Assembly: GCA_045106815.1 (NCBI GenBank)
Contig: JBGCFG010000041.1
Location: 1 to 64,000 of the forward strand
Reading direction: 5' to 3'
DNA length: 64,000 nt
From: JAUIAI01 sp045106815
Lineage (GTDB): Bacteria; Pseudomonadota; Gammaproteobacteria; Burkholderiales; Burkholderiaceae_E
Made by a program: the position numbers and the translations under genes. Below are positions 17,169 through 26,617 of the stretch, piece by piece. Every line of letters starts with the position of its first letter. The first letter of the stretch is position 1. The notes under the pieces were generated by a model. That model ran no database searches, was not told the DNA's origin, and was given only the letters and a program-made list of their open reading frames with translations.

Positions 17169-17936
17169 CTACTGCAAACGCGAGCCGCAGCAGCGCCGGT
17201 AGGATTTCCCGCTGCCACACGGGCAAGGCTGCTCGTCAGCCACATCGAGCCCGCCGCTTCGATCAGACTGAATGGCGCCTATCTGCGCCGCCGAGAACGC
17301 CTCAGACTGGCGATCCTGATCCTCCGCCTCGTCCTCGATTCGTCTGCGTACGCCTGCGTAGCGATTCAAGGCATCTGGCAACATCGCAATCACGGCAGAG
17401 GCGACATGGGCCAGCTCGTCACGATCGGGCGCTTCGTCAGGGTCCTGGAGCATCGCATTGGCCTGTTCACTGGACGCAAAAAAGCCAAGCGTGGCAGCCG
17501 CTCCCACCGCCTCGTCGAATGACTCGGCAGGAATAGCCGCTTCCCAATGAGGGCCTAGCCACTCATGCCCCAGCTCAAACCCCCGCGCCCATTGCGCTAG
17601 CGGCGCCTCGTCATCAAAGTTAGCCATCGCCGGCGCCAAAATTGCGCAGTCATCAGGCAATTCGTCTACTTCATCCATGAACGCGTCGAGCAAGCTCGAG
17701 TAGAGCCTAACGATCAAATCAATGATCTGATCGGATTGTTTCTGATTGGCGTAGTGCGCGGAGTCGCCGGCAAAAACAAGCGGTAACCAGTCTGCGGGTC
17801 GGACGTCGGCCGGCGAACAAACGACCGCGAACAGGAAACCCTCGAGCGCAGGGTAGCTCAGGGTGCCATCGGGTCTATCGACGCCGGTGAGAAAACGCGT
17901 GAGAGTGCTTAGATCGGCAGGGGTGAGCTTCTGCAT
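17169..17936 (-). CDS. UPF0149 (YecA-like) protein with C-terminal SEC-C motif
   Basis: The 255-residue protein has an N-terminal UPF0149 domain: LTRFLTGVDRPDGTLSYPALEGFLFAVVC, then PLAQWARGFELGHEWLG with the family's aromatic G-F-x-x-G pattern. It ends with a zinc-binding SEC-C motif, QPCPCGSGKSYRRCCG. The same C-terminal motif occurs in SecA and YecA, where it binds ribosomes or SecB. The middle region is acidic and probably helical. A role in protein quality control or ribosome association is inference from the domain pair. It is monocistronic, just upstream of and divergent from soxB. Confidence 0.88.
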   Translation of the reverse strand: MQKLTPADLSTLTRFLTGVDRPDGTLSYPALEGFLFAVVCSPADVRPADWLPLVFAGDSAHYANQKQSDQIIDLIVRLYSSLLDAFMDEVDELPDDCAILAPAMANFDDEAPLAQWARGFELGHEWLGPHWEAAIPAESFDEAVGAAATLGFFASSEQANAMLQDPDEAPDRDELAHVASAVIAMLPDALNRYAGVRRRIEDEAEDQDRQSEAFSAAQIGAIQSDRSGGLDVADEQPCPCGSGKSYRRCCGSRLQ

Positions 17937-18071
17937 GACAATCGTTGAATTGGAATGGTTGCAAAGGCCGTGTTCAGGCTACAGACACAATCATGACAGA
18001 ATCCGGCTACAGGCGCCTTGCGCGCATGCTTGCGTATGAACCGTCAGGCAATCCGGTAGGCACATCAAACA

Positions 18072-19322
18072 ATGAAATACTCGGGCTTCAATCTCATCAG
18101 GCAGGCGTTGGCCGGCAATCGACAGTGGCAACCGGCCTGGCGAGAGCCAGAGCCAAAACCGCACTATGACGTCATCATCATTGGCGGCGGGGGCCATGGC
18201 CTGGCAACCGCGTACTACCTCGCCAGCCGGCACAACATCCGCCGCGTGGCGGTGCTGGAAAAGGGCTATCTGGGCTCAGGTAATGTGGGGCGTAACACCA
18301 CCATTATTCGGGCCAACTATCTGCTGCCTGGTAATCAACCCTTTTACGAACACTCACTCAAACTCTGGGAAGGGCTCGAACAGGACTTCAACTTCAATGC
18401 GATGGTTTCACAGCGGAGTGTCTTGAACCTCTTTCACAACGACGCCCAACGTGATGCAGCAGTGCGACGGGGCAATGCAATGCTCGGTCATGGCTCAGAT
18501 GCCCAACTACTTGATCGGGATCAGGTCAGACAAAGGCTGCCGATGCTTGACTTTGAAAACGCCCGCTTCCCCATCATGGGCGGACTACTTCAGCCCAGGG
18601 GCGGCACGGTCCGTCACGATGCCGTTGCGTGGGGATTTGGCCGCGGCGCGGATCAGCTGGGCGTAGACATCATCCAACACTGCGAAGTCACCGGCATCCA
18701 TGTTGAAAATGGCAAAGCGGTTGGCGTCATGACCAGTCGTGGGCCAATCGGCTGCGACCGCCTCGGCATGGCGGCGGCAGGTCACTCATCGCAGGTGGCC
18801 GCCATGGCAGGGCTGACCCTGCCCATTGAAACGCACGTGCTTCAGGCTTTCGTCTCTGAAGGCATAAAACCTATGCTCGATGGCGTGGTGACGTTTGGGG
18901 CTGGTCATTTCTATATTTCTCAGTCAGATAAAGGCGGACTCGTATTCGGTGGCGACATTGATGGGTACAACTCATATGCGCAGCGCGGTAATCTGAAAAC
19001 GGTCGAACACGTTGTCGAGAGCGGTGTGGCGATGATGCCCGGTTTGTCGCGGGTCAAGGTTTTGCGCACCTGGGGCGGCGTGATGGACATGAGTATGGAT
19101 GGCTCGCCCATTATCGATCGAACACCCATCGACAACCTCTTTCTTAATGCGGGCTGGTGCTATGGCGGCTTCAAAGCGACGCCGGCATCAGGCTGGTGCT
19201 TTGCACACTTGCTCGCGACTGGAGAATCACACCCGCTTGCGGCAGCTTATCAACTTGACCGGTTTGCCAGTGGCCATCTCATCGATGAGAACGGACGCGG
19301 CGCACAGGCAAATCTTCACTAG
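18072..19322 (+). CDS. soxB: Sarcosine oxidase subunit beta (heterotetrameric)
   Basis: The 416-residue flavoprotein has a FAD-binding DVIIIGGGGHGLATAYYLA near residue 33. It shows the typical SoxB opening KYSGFNLIRQALAGN and sequence NVGRNTTIIRANYLLPGN close to the flavin site. The C-terminal GGVMDMSMDGSPIIDRTPIDNLFLNAGWCYGGFKATPASG is also typical. The heterotetrameric enzyme oxidises sarcosine to glycine, passing the methylene carbon to tetrahydrofolate and electrons to oxygen. It is the first gene of a soxB-soxD-soxA operon. No separate soxG follows, because gamma is fused to alpha. Confidence 0.95.
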   Translation: MKYSGFNLIRQALAGNRQWQPAWREPEPKPHYDVIIIGGGGHGLATAYYLASRHNIRRVAVLEKGYLGSGNVGRNTTIIRANYLLPGNQPFYEHSLKLWEGLEQDFNFNAMVSQRSVLNLFHNDAQRDAAVRRGNAMLGHGSDAQLLDRDQVRQRLPMLDFENARFPIMGGLLQPRGGTVRHDAVAWGFGRGADQLGVDIIQHCEVTGIHVENGKAVGVMTSRGPIGCDRLGMAAAGHSSQVAAMAGLTLPIETHVLQAFVSEGIKPMLDGVVTFGAGHFYISQSDKGGLVFGGDIDGYNSYAQRGNLKTVEHVVESGVAMMPGLSRVKVLRTWGGVMDMSMDGSPIIDRTPIDNLFLNAGWCYGGFKATPASGWCFAHLLATGESHPLAAAYQLDRFASGHLIDENGRGAQANLH

Positions 19323-19331
19323 GACTAACTG

Positions 19332-19595
19332 TTGGCCAGCCTAATTAACTGCCCTCACTGCGGGCAACGCGCAACCGAAGAGTTCACGCCCCGCGGGCAG
19401 GTGCCCCCACCGCGGCCCTCGCCTGATGATCCGCCAGGTGTCTGGTCCGACTATGTTCACTTGCGCACTAATCCCAAAGGTCGGTTGAAAGAGCATTGGC
19501 ACCATACCGGTGGTTGTCGACGCTGGCTGGTTGTGACCCGTGACACAACCACTCATGAAGTCTTTGAGGTTCAAGATGCGGCTGGCCTTTCATGA
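19332..19595 (+). CDS. soxD: Sarcosine oxidase subunit delta
   Basis: This 87-residue zinc protein has NCPHCGQRATEEF at the N terminus and HHTGGCRRWLVVTRDTTTHEV toward the C terminus. It supplies the three Cys and one His that hold zinc in the delta subunit. The start is TTG at 19332. AGGA seven bases upstream, and the lack of a better codon before the first conserved Cys, support it. Its last four bases overlap the soxA start (ATGA), so delta and alpha are translationally coupled. Confidence 0.93.
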   Translation: MASLINCPHCGQRATEEFTPRGQVPPPRPSPDDPPGVWSDYVHLRTNPKGRLKEHWHHTGGCRRWLVVTRDTTTHEVFEVQDAAGLS

Positions 19596-22500
19596 GCAGC
19601 CATCGACGCGTAAGCGGCGGACTGATTGACCGCAAGAAGGCTATTCGATTTGAGTTTGATGGTCAGGTCTATGCTGGCCACCCGGGTGATACGCTGGCCT
19701 CGGCCCTGCTGGCGAGCGGCCAATGGTTGATGGCGCGCAGTTTCAAGTATCACCGACCGCGTTCGGTACTGACCGCGGGCGCGGCCGAGCCAAACGCCCT
19801 AGTCACGACAGGCTCAGAGGCACACACGGAACCCAATGTTCGCGCGACCATGCTCGAAATCCATGACGGCCTGGTTGCAACCCCCCAAAACTGCTGGCCG
19901 TCGTTGCGGCGAGATGTCGGCGCGGTCAATGGACTGTTTGGCCCGCTGCTGGCCGCCGGTTTCTACTATAAGACCTTCATGTGGCCTGCCAGTTTCTGGG
20001 AGCGGTGCTATGAGCCGCTTATTCGGCGGGCAGCCGGCCTGGGTAAAGCCAGTGCACTGCCTGATCCGCAAGCCTACGACAAGTGCTGGGCGCACTGCGA
20101 CGTTCTGGTTATTGGCGCAGGCCCCAGCGGAATCAGCGCAGCACTCGCCGCGGCCAGAACAGGGGCCAGCATCATACTAGTCGATGAACAGCACTGCTTT
20201 GGCGGAGAACTTGCCGGCCGGTCAGGTCTGGATGCCAACGAGCAACAAGTCATTGGCACGGACTCTGCCGACCAATGGCTGGACAGCTGCCTGGCAGAAC
20301 TTGACAGTCTTCCCAACGCTCGCGTGATGCTACGAACCACCGTATTCGGTCACTATGACTCAGGTGTGTTTGGTGCGCTCGAGCGAGTCGGACAGCCGGT
20401 CGCAGAGCGACTCTGGAGAATCGTCGCTGGCCAATGCATTATGGCCACCGGCGCGCAGGAGCGCCCGCTGGTCTTTGATGGCAATGACCGCCCCGGTATC
20501 TTGCTAGCCAGCGCGCTACAAACCTATGTTGATCGATACGCCGTGATGCCTGGCCAGTCAGTTGGCATCATCACCAACAATGAGGCGGGTTATCGGTCAG
20601 CGGAAAGCTTGCTGGCCGCGGGCGTTCCCGTGAAAGCCATCATCGACCAACGCGCTGACCGATCAAGCTCTTCGCTTGTGCAGCAACTAAGTACCCAGAC
20701 GCGCGTGATCAATAACGCAACCGTTGTCGCAACAAAGGGGCGACAACGGTTGCGCGAGGTCACAATACAAAGCGCTACTGGTACCGAGCGCCTGGCTCTG
20801 GATACGCTGGGAATGGCGGGCGGCTTTAGTCCAGTTATTCATCTGGCCTGCCAGCGTGGCGCCAAGCCACGCTGGGATGAACAACGCCTTTGGTTCGCCG
20901 CACCAGAAGACCACGATGGTCTGTTTGCCTGCGGCGCAGCAGCGGGACATGAATCTTTGCCCGCCTGCATAGAACATGGCGAGCGAATCGCGCGCCAATG
21001 CCTGTCTCAGTCAGGAAGCGCAGTCAGCCAGACAACAAGTACAAACACAACGGCGCACCCTAGCTGGCATGTGGGCGGTAGTGGAACCAAGGCGTTCGTC
21101 GATTTTCAAAATGATGTGGTTGCTACCGACCTGTCCCTAGCCGTTCGAGAGGGCTATGGCCATGTTGAAATGGCCAAGCGATACACCACAACCGGCATGG
21201 CAACCGATCAGGGTAAGTCCGGTAACGTCAACGCGATCGGGTTGCTCGCACAGGCTCGCGGGATCAGTTGTGCCGCGGTTGGCACCACAACCTTCCGCCC
21301 GTTCTACACGCCGGTCTCTTTTGGCGCGCTAGCCGGTGCCTTTCGCAGCGAGGACTTTGCGCCGCGCAGACACTCGCCGCTTCATGAATGGGCTAAGTCC
21401 CTCGGAGCAAGCTTTGTCGAAAGCGGACTCTGGGACAGAGCCGCGTGGTTTCCCAGAGAAGGGGAAACCCGTTGGCGCGAGTCAGTTGACCGGGAAGTCC
21501 AAACAGTTAGACGTGGCGTGGGGCTGACCGATGTTTCCACGCTAGGAAAAATTGAACTATTCGGCCCTGACAGCACCGAGTTTCTGAATCGGATCTATTG
21601 CAATAAGTTTGCGAAGCTTCCTGTGGGTAAAGCCCGATATGGGCTGATGCTGCGCGAAGACGGCTTTATTCTCGATGACGGCACAACCAGTCGGCTAAAC
21701 GAGCAGCATTATCTGATCACCACTACAACCGGCGCCGCAGGCGAGGTGCTCACCCATCTTGAATGGTGCCACCAAGTGCTGTGGCCAGAGTTGGATTTAT
21801 GTTTTGCCCCGGTTAGCGATCAATGGGCGCAAATGGCCGTCGCCGGCCCAAAGTCTCGCGATGTCTTACAGGCAATCATCGCTGAGTCGATCTCGGATGA
21901 GGCCATGCCGTTTTTGGCTGCTCGCCAGGTCACGCTTAAAGATGGATCAGTCGCCCGACTTTTCCGGATTTCCTTCTCAGGAGAGCTGGGCTTTGAATTA
22001 GCGGTGCCCGCCAATAAGGGGTCAGCGGTGGCCCAGTGGCTGATGACCGTCGGTGAATCAGTGGGTATTGCAGCCTATGGCACAGAGGCCATGGCTGTGA
22101 TGCGAATTGAAAAGGGGTTTGTCACCCATGCTGAGATTGATGGACGAGTCACACCGTCAGACCTCGGTATGGGACGCCTTGCCGCTAACGACAAATCCTA
22201 TATCGGTCAGGCCTTGCTGCAACGCGATGGGCTAAACACACCAGACCGCGGTCAACTGGTTGGCCTGCGGCCACTCGACAAGCAGTCGGCATTGCAGGCA
22301 GGTGCGCACCTTTATAGCCTGCCAGAGACCAGCGCTGGTGCAACGCACAGTGTGAGCGAAGGTCACGTGACCTCCGCCTGCTATTCACCCACTATCGGAT
22401 CACCAATTGCGCTCGCATTACTCAGTAATGGTCGAGAGCGAATCGGACAAAGCATCGAAGTTCGTGACGGTCTGCGTGGCAACACATCTGTGGCTCAGAT

Positions 22501-23083
22501 ATGCCAACCTGATTTTCTGGCCGACTGCGACAACTGGCCCAGCCAGCCAAACACCGAGAGCTTGAAGCTGACAGCCGACGAAACAGGCGAGTCGCGCGAG
22601 GCAGTCCCGATGCACCAGGCGCAGGGTCCGATTTCATCGACTGCATTGGAACAGTTCAATGCCATCAGCGCTGAACTCACGCTAAGCATTGAAGCCACCC
22701 CAGCGCTCATGCTGCATTTTGGGGTTAGTTCAGGCGCCACTGAGACAGACAAATTCCGGCGGCACCTGACGCCTGATAAGACCTTGTGGATTAACCAAAC
22801 GCGAGACGATCAACCAAACGAAGGAAATTGGATTGATCAGTCAGATGCACGATGCCGATGGGTGCTGCATGGACCGGCAACGTGTGAGATCTTGGCACGG
22901 GGCACATCCATTAACCTTTCGAGTACCAGCTTGCTACCCGGGCACGCGCAAACGACTTTGCTGGGCCGGATTAACGTTGTGCTCACGCGGCTTGATGATC
23001 AGTCGTTTGAAATCATCGTCAATCGATCATTCGCGCAGGCGCTGCTGCGCCAGCTGAGTATCTGGGCTGAAGCTAACGCGTAG
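19592..23083 (+). CDS. soxA: Sarcosine oxidase alpha subunit fused to gamma subunit
   Basis: The protein has 1163 residues, against roughly 950-1005 for usual alpha subunits. The order is: an N-terminal ferredoxin-like/Fer2_4 region (GHPGDTLASALLASGQWLMA, RSFKYHRPRSVLTAG), an NAD-binding domain (DVLVIGAGPSGISAALAAAR near 170), a central dehydrogenase region, and the folate-binding GcvT-like domain (from about 590, with GLTDVSTLGKIELFGPDS and TGAAGEVLTHLEWCHQ). The alpha part ends near residue 983 (ICQPDFLADCDNW). The last 180 residues then match SoxG, especially DARCRWVLHGPATCEILARG, LLPGHAQTTLLGRINVVLTR and FEIIVNRSFAQALLRQL. Gamma is therefore fused to alpha. The frame is continuous with no sign of a sequencing join. 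Confidence 0.93.
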   Translation: MSSHRRVSGGLIDRKKAIRFEFDGQVYAGHPGDTLASALLASGQWLMARSFKYHRPRSVLTAGAAEPNALVTTGSEAHTEPNVRATMLEIHDGLVATPQNCWPSLRRDVGAVNGLFGPLLAAGFYYKTFMWPASFWERCYEPLIRRAAGLGKASALPDPQAYDKCWAHCDVLVIGAGPSGISAALAAARTGASIILVDEQHCFGGELAGRSGLDANEQQVIGTDSADQWLDSCLAELDSLPNARVMLRTTVFGHYDSGVFGALERVGQPVAERLWRIVAGQCIMATGAQERPLVFDGNDRPGILLASALQTYVDRYAVMPGQSVGIITNNEAGYRSAESLLAAGVPVKAIIDQRADRSSSSLVQQLSTQTRVINNATVVATKGRQRLREVTIQSATGTERLALDTLGMAGGFSPVIHLACQRGAKPRWDEQRLWFAAPEDHDGLFACGAAAGHESLPACIEHGERIARQCLSQSGSAVSQTTSTNTTAHPSWHVGGSGTKAFVDFQNDVVATDLSLAVREGYGHVEMAKRYTTTGMATDQGKSGNVNAIGLLAQARGISCAAVGTTTFRPFYTPVSFGALAGAFRSEDFAPRRHSPLHEWAKSLGASFVESGLWDRAAWFPREGETRWRESVDREVQTVRRGVGLTDVSTLGKIELFGPDSTEFLNRIYCNKFAKLPVGKARYGLMLREDGFILDDGTTSRLNEQHYLITTTTGAAGEVLTHLEWCHQVLWPELDLCFAPVSDQWAQMAVAGPKSRDVLQAIIAESISDEAMPFLAARQVTLKDGSVARLFRISFSGELGFELAVPANKGSAVAQWLMTVGESVGIAAYGTEAMAVMRIEKGFVTHAEIDGRVTPSDLGMGRLAANDKSYIGQALLQRDGLNTPDRGQLVGLRPLDKQSALQAGAHLYSLPETSAGATHSVSEGHVTSACYSPTIGSPIALALLSNGRERIGQSIEVRDGLRGNTSVAQICQPDFLADCDNWPSQPNTESLKLTADETGESREAVPMHQAQGPISSTALEQFNAISAELTLSIEATPALMLHFGVSSGATETDKFRRHLTPDKTLWINQTRDDQPNEGNWIDQSDARCRWVLHGPATCEILARGTSINLSSTSLLPGHAQTTLLGRINVVLTRLDDQSFEIIVNRSFAQALLRQLSIWAEANA

Positions 23084-23096
23084 AAACGATTGGGCG

Positions 23097-23127
23097 AGCC
23101 GCTAGCGCCTGTGACGGCGCGGCTTTT
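23097..23127 (+). terminator. Probable intrinsic terminator after soxBDA
   Basis: AGCC (23097-23100) and GCGCC (23105-23109) pair with GGCGC and GGCT (23116-23124), with a GCTA bulge, and TTTT follows directly. It begins 13 bases after the soxA stop and overlaps the 3' end of the convergent membrane protein gene. Confidence 0.5.
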
Positions 23128-23653
23128 CGTCCGGCATGATGCTGACACCAAAAACGATCCCGATGAGACCCATCAAACCAGCAACAAACCAAACCAGCCA
23201 CTCGCTAATGCCAAGCGCCAACCGCGTTGTAGCGCTCGGGCCTGCCTGAACTTGCGGCGCCTGGCGATCGAGTCGTCCGGCGTCTGCACCATCAGCCACT
23301 TGACTCACCTGGGCCTGCATCCCCCATTGCTCAATCTGCGCCGCAGCAGCACCCGTCAAAACGGTATAAGCCAACCCACCGGCAACAAGCACGCAAGCAA
23401 TGCTTAAGCCCGCGCTAAGACCAAACTGACGGACCGACCCCGCCAGGCCTCTCATGCCCCAGACTAAAAAAGCGCTCACGATTAGGCCGAAGCCGAGGCT
23501 GCGTACAAACACGCTATGACCCTCATGCCATGCATCAGCGGTGACAAACAAGAGGACCACTGGAACAGTTACCAGCCATGGCAGCAAATAAAACAAAATG
23601 CCTGCAACGAGCACCAGCGCGGCTGCCGTTGTGCAGACCCGTCTAAACTTCAT
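23102..23653 (-). CDS. Hypothetical multi-pass membrane protein
   Basis: The 183-residue protein has about four or five hydrophobic segments: AAALVLVAGILFYLLPWLVTVPVVLLFV, LGFGLIVSAFLVWGM, AGLSIACVLVAGGLAYTVL and a final WLVWFVAGLMGLIGIVFGVSI. Between the third and last lies a soluble stretch of about 40 residues rich in Ala, Gln and Asp. The C terminus is strongly basic (KPRRHRR). I do not recognise a family. It is convergent with soxA, and its 3' end overlaps the putative soxA terminator. Confidence 0.6.
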   Translation of the reverse strand: MKFRRVCTTAAALVLVAGILFYLLPWLVTVPVVLLFVTADAWHEGHSVFVRSLGFGLIVSAFLVWGMRGLAGSVRQFGLSAGLSIACVLVAGGLAYTVLTGAAAAQIEQWGMQAQVSQVADGADAGRLDRQAPQVQAGPSATTRLALGISEWLVWFVAGLMGLIGIVFGVSIMPDEKPRRHRR

Positions 23654-23791
23654 ACCTGCGAAAAGCTCCCCAAGAGTATTTGTTAGTCGTGGTCATCTTA
23701 GGGCATAGCCCGACTACGCGAACAGAACACCGACGTAACAATTTGCGAAAAGTATCAAACGCTAGTCGACTCTTGTCGCAGATGAGACTGA

Positions 23792-24355
23792 TTAATCATT
23801 AGTTTTGGGTAGTCGCCGCTTCGCCCACCACGCCTCAATGGCTTGCTGGCGCGTAGCCCCTGGATTTTGTTTGAAGAACTCGCGGGTGTGCTGGTTGTAC
23901 TCGAGCGAGGGCGCGATTGGTCGCGGGGTTTTGGGTCGTTTGATGCTGGCCTCGTAGCAAACGATTGCTTCGGCAAGAGTCAGGCCAGCGCCCTCATGAA
24001 TGAAAGCACGCATCGATGCATTGAATCGAAACCCCCGGCCGCAGTGCTCCCGAAAAAATGCTCCGAGCGCCGGGTTGCATCGCCAGCCTTCACCAATCAC
24101 TGTCTTCAGCGTAAAGACATTCGGCATAGCGCCTCGCCTGTTCTTGCGTGCCTGCGGCCGCAGCACTTCACGGTGACGTAGGTAGTGACCCACCCGTTCG
24201 GCCACCTCAAGCTTCGAACCACTCACAGGTAGCGAATGCTTGCGACAAAACGCCACCAGTTCTTCCTTGAGCCAATACCACCGTCGAAACGCTTGTACCG
24301 ACAGAGCCGTGGTGAGCGCCGGTCGTCGGGCGGCAGCGTGCCTGTGCTTAACCAT
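23792..24355 (-). CDS. SAP-domain / DUF6434-like protein
   Basis: The 187-residue basic protein has a SAP-like helix-extended-loop-helix segment: LKEELVAFCRKHSLPVSGSKLEVAERVGHYL. A C-terminal domain follows with FTLKTVIGEGWRCNPALGAFFREHCG, FRFNASMRAFIHEGAGLTLAEAI and LEYNQHTREFFKQNPGATRQQAIEAWW. This arrangement is what I know as SAP (new25 type) followed by DUF6434. The SAP motif suggests nucleic-acid binding; the biological role is unknown. It is monocistronic and divergent from the DHH gene. Confidence 0.75.
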   Translation of the reverse strand: MVKHRHAAARRPALTTALSVQAFRRWYWLKEELVAFCRKHSLPVSGSKLEVAERVGHYLRHREVLRPQARKNRRGAMPNVFTLKTVIGEGWRCNPALGAFFREHCGRGFRFNASMRAFIHEGAGLTLAEAIVCYEASIKRPKTPRPIAPSLEYNQHTREFFKQNPGATRQQAIEAWWAKRRLPKTND

Positions 24356-24490
24356 GGCGTTATTTTAGGCGCTCAGGCTCGACCGGCGGAGAAGGGCCTT
24401 AAAACCGCCTTTGTTCAACGAGCCGCGAACAGCCGACCGCGGCACACTGGCAACTGAAACCCCTAAGTTAACCGACCGGACACCTACCTC

Positions 24491-25483
24491 ATGTCGAATG
24501 ACCAACAGCCCAAGCAGAAATTTCGCCTTGTCACCCGATCAGATTTTGACGGCCTTGTTTGCGCGGTGCTGCTCAAAGAGCTTGATCTGGTTGACGACAT
24601 TCTGTTTGTTCATCCTAAAGATATGCAGGATGGCAAGGTTGAAATTACCGCCAGGGACATCACGACGAACTTGCCGTATGTTCCAAGCGCTCACATTGCG
24701 TTTGACCATCACTTATCTGAGTCAAGCCGAACCGGCGGCGCTGGACTGAATCACATTATTGATCCCAACGCACCATCGGCTGCGAGGGTTGTCTACGACT
24801 ACTATGGCGGCCGCATGAGATTCGAGAATGTCTCGGCAGCCATGATGGACGCGGTCGACAAGGCAGACTCGGCACAATTTAGCCACGAAGAAATCCTTCA
24901 CCCAACCGATTGGGTGTTGCTGAACTACTTGATGGATGCGCGTACCGGCCTTGGGCGATTCAGAGACTTCACGATCTCGAATTACCAGTTGATGATGAAA
25001 CTCATTGACGCCTGTCGTGAGATGAGCATTCAACAAATCCTACAGATGCCCGACGTTGTTGAGCGGGTGGAACTCTATCGCGAGCATGAGCAATTGGCAG
25101 CCGCGCAGATTAAAAAATGCGCCACGCAGACTGATAATGTCGTGGTGCTTGATCTGCGTAAAGAAGAAACCATCTTCGCGACCAACCGTTTTATGATCTA
25201 CGCCCTCTTTCCCACCAGCAATGTGTCTATTCACGTGATGTGGGGCCTGCGCCAGCAAAATACCGTGTTCGCAGTTGGCAAGTCGATTCTTGATCGGTCA
25301 AGCAAGAAGAATGTCGGTGAGATTTGCCTGAAGTATGGTGGTGGTGGGCACATGGCGGCCGGTACCTGCCAGGTCGACAATGCAATGGCAGTGCAGGTTC
25401 AGGCAGAACTAGTCTCGCTTCTCAAAGACAGCGCAGATGACGCGGCCCCCTCGCAAACGACTGAGAACGAAGCAAGCCTCTAG
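24491..25483 (+). CDS. DHH family phosphoesterase (exopolyphosphatase-like)
   Basis: The 330-residue protein has motif I VTRSDFDGLVCAVLLKEL (D-x-D metal ligands), the DHH signature variant IAFDHHLSES, an Asp-rich segment ADSAQF and the DHHA1-like C-terminal glycine loop YGGGGHMAAGTCQVD. Members hydrolyse phosphodiesters or short polyphosphates using two Mn ions, for example NrnA-like nanoRNase and pApA or exopolyphosphatase activities. Which one applies here cannot be told from motifs. It forms a single transcription unit with clear gaps on both sides. Confidence 0.85.
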   Translation: MSNDQQPKQKFRLVTRSDFDGLVCAVLLKELDLVDDILFVHPKDMQDGKVEITARDITTNLPYVPSAHIAFDHHLSESSRTGGAGLNHIIDPNAPSAARVVYDYYGGRMRFENVSAAMMDAVDKADSAQFSHEEILHPTDWVLLNYLMDARTGLGRFRDFTISNYQLMMKLIDACREMSIQQILQMPDVVERVELYREHEQLAAAQIKKCATQTDNVVVLDLRKEETIFATNRFMIYALFPTSNVSIHVMWGLRQQNTVFAVGKSILDRSSKKNVGEICLKYGGGGHMAAGTCQVDNAMAVQVQAELVSLLKDSADDAAPSQTTENEASL

Positions 25484-25617
25484 TGGGCCGCTAGCTATAG
25501 ACAAATTTTGTAACAAGCAAGGCTACAGTTAGCAGGGACACACCTGGCCCCGCAAACAGAATTCGTTAAACTCGTCGCACCCGAAAAGCAGCTTCTTCGA
25601 AACCAATCGAGTTTGAC

Positions 25618-26601
25618 TTGAACTTCCGTAACGCGACCTCCCAAGACATTGGGGCATGCATTGACCTTGTGCGTGCCGACGGCGGATTCGTTGCCGAGTC
25701 AGCGGTTTGGGATGCGCTGCCGCAGCTCTGGCACACTGCTTTGAATGAAGATGCACTTGCGTCTTTTCAGGTCTTTGAAAAAGCTGAAGATGACGGCTAC
25801 AAAATTGTGGCGTTTCGATTAAGTGCGTTTTTTACTGAGGCATTTGCAGCCTCTTACGAGGCCGCCCCTCACGGCCAGGTGGCAGCTGAGGTTTGGCGGC
25901 GAGTACTAGCTGGCAATTCACCCATGCTCGACCGGGCCAGTATCGCTCGCGAGAATGCTCGCGGCACACTCAAGCTGGGCGTACTGCACTGGGCCACCCG
26001 ACAACGGGATCCACTGAATCCGGAAACGCTGCGCGTGCTATCGCTCGTACCGGGTGCATGGCAAGCCGGCCATGGCGGCTACCGTTTAGAGCAAATCCTG
26101 TTTTACGAGATGTTCTATACCGCCGCGGCCAAAATCATGTCGAATATTGGCTATCGGACGCGCGAATGCACGCCTCGCCCAGGCGAGGCTGCAGATGCTG
26201 AGCCTGCCTATGTCTTTTACTGGCCCAAAGAAGACAGCGCCCTTGGATTGGCGGCGCTCATACCAGCAATCGCGACATCAAAGCCCATTCCTCGCTTTCG
26301 ATTGACGCGGACCCAGCAGCGCTTGATCATTGCAGCGCTGGAGGGTTTTCGGGACAAGGACATTGCTGAATCACTTGGCGTTCGCTATGACACAGTCCGC
26401 CAAAACTGGCATGACATTTATCAAAGAATCGATCGTGTGGATGCCGCTATGCTGCCAGGAGAAAAATCAGGCGATGGCAGACGCGGTGAAGAAAAACGAC
26501 GGGTTCTGATCGAATACATGCGACAGCACCGCGAAGAGCTTCGCCCGTTTGATTGGGGCGTCTTCGAGTCTCTTGATATGAGCAGCAAGGTTTCGGGATA
26601 G
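25618..26601 (+). CDS. HTH-domain protein with GNAT-like N terminus
   Basis: The 327-residue protein opens with FRNATSQDIGACIDLVRADGGF, which resembles the first strand and helix of GNAT acetyltransferases. It continues with a long alpha/beta region that I cannot assign. Near residues 228-270 lies a LuxR/sigma-4-like helix-turn-helix: LTRTQQRLIIAALEGFRDKDIAESLGVRYDTVRQNWHDIYQ. A basic tail follows. The start is TTG at 25618, because no ATG or GTG occurs before the conserved beginning. It is probably a transcriptional regulator with a sensory or acetyl-CoA-binding N domain, which is inference. It is convergent with the 26618 gene. Confidence 0.6.
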   Translation: MNFRNATSQDIGACIDLVRADGGFVAESAVWDALPQLWHTALNEDALASFQVFEKAEDDGYKIVAFRLSAFFTEAFAASYEAAPHGQVAAEVWRRVLAGNSPMLDRASIARENARGTLKLGVLHWATRQRDPLNPETLRVLSLVPGAWQAGHGGYRLEQILFYEMFYTAAAKIMSNIGYRTRECTPRPGEAADAEPAYVFYWPKEDSALGLAALIPAIATSKPIPRFRLTRTQQRLIIAALEGFRDKDIAESLGVRYDTVRQNWHDIYQRIDRVDAAMLPGEKSGDGRRGEEKRRVLIEYMRQHREELRPFDWGVFESLDMSSKVSG

Positions 26602-26617
26602 AGACCTGCCCGGATGA

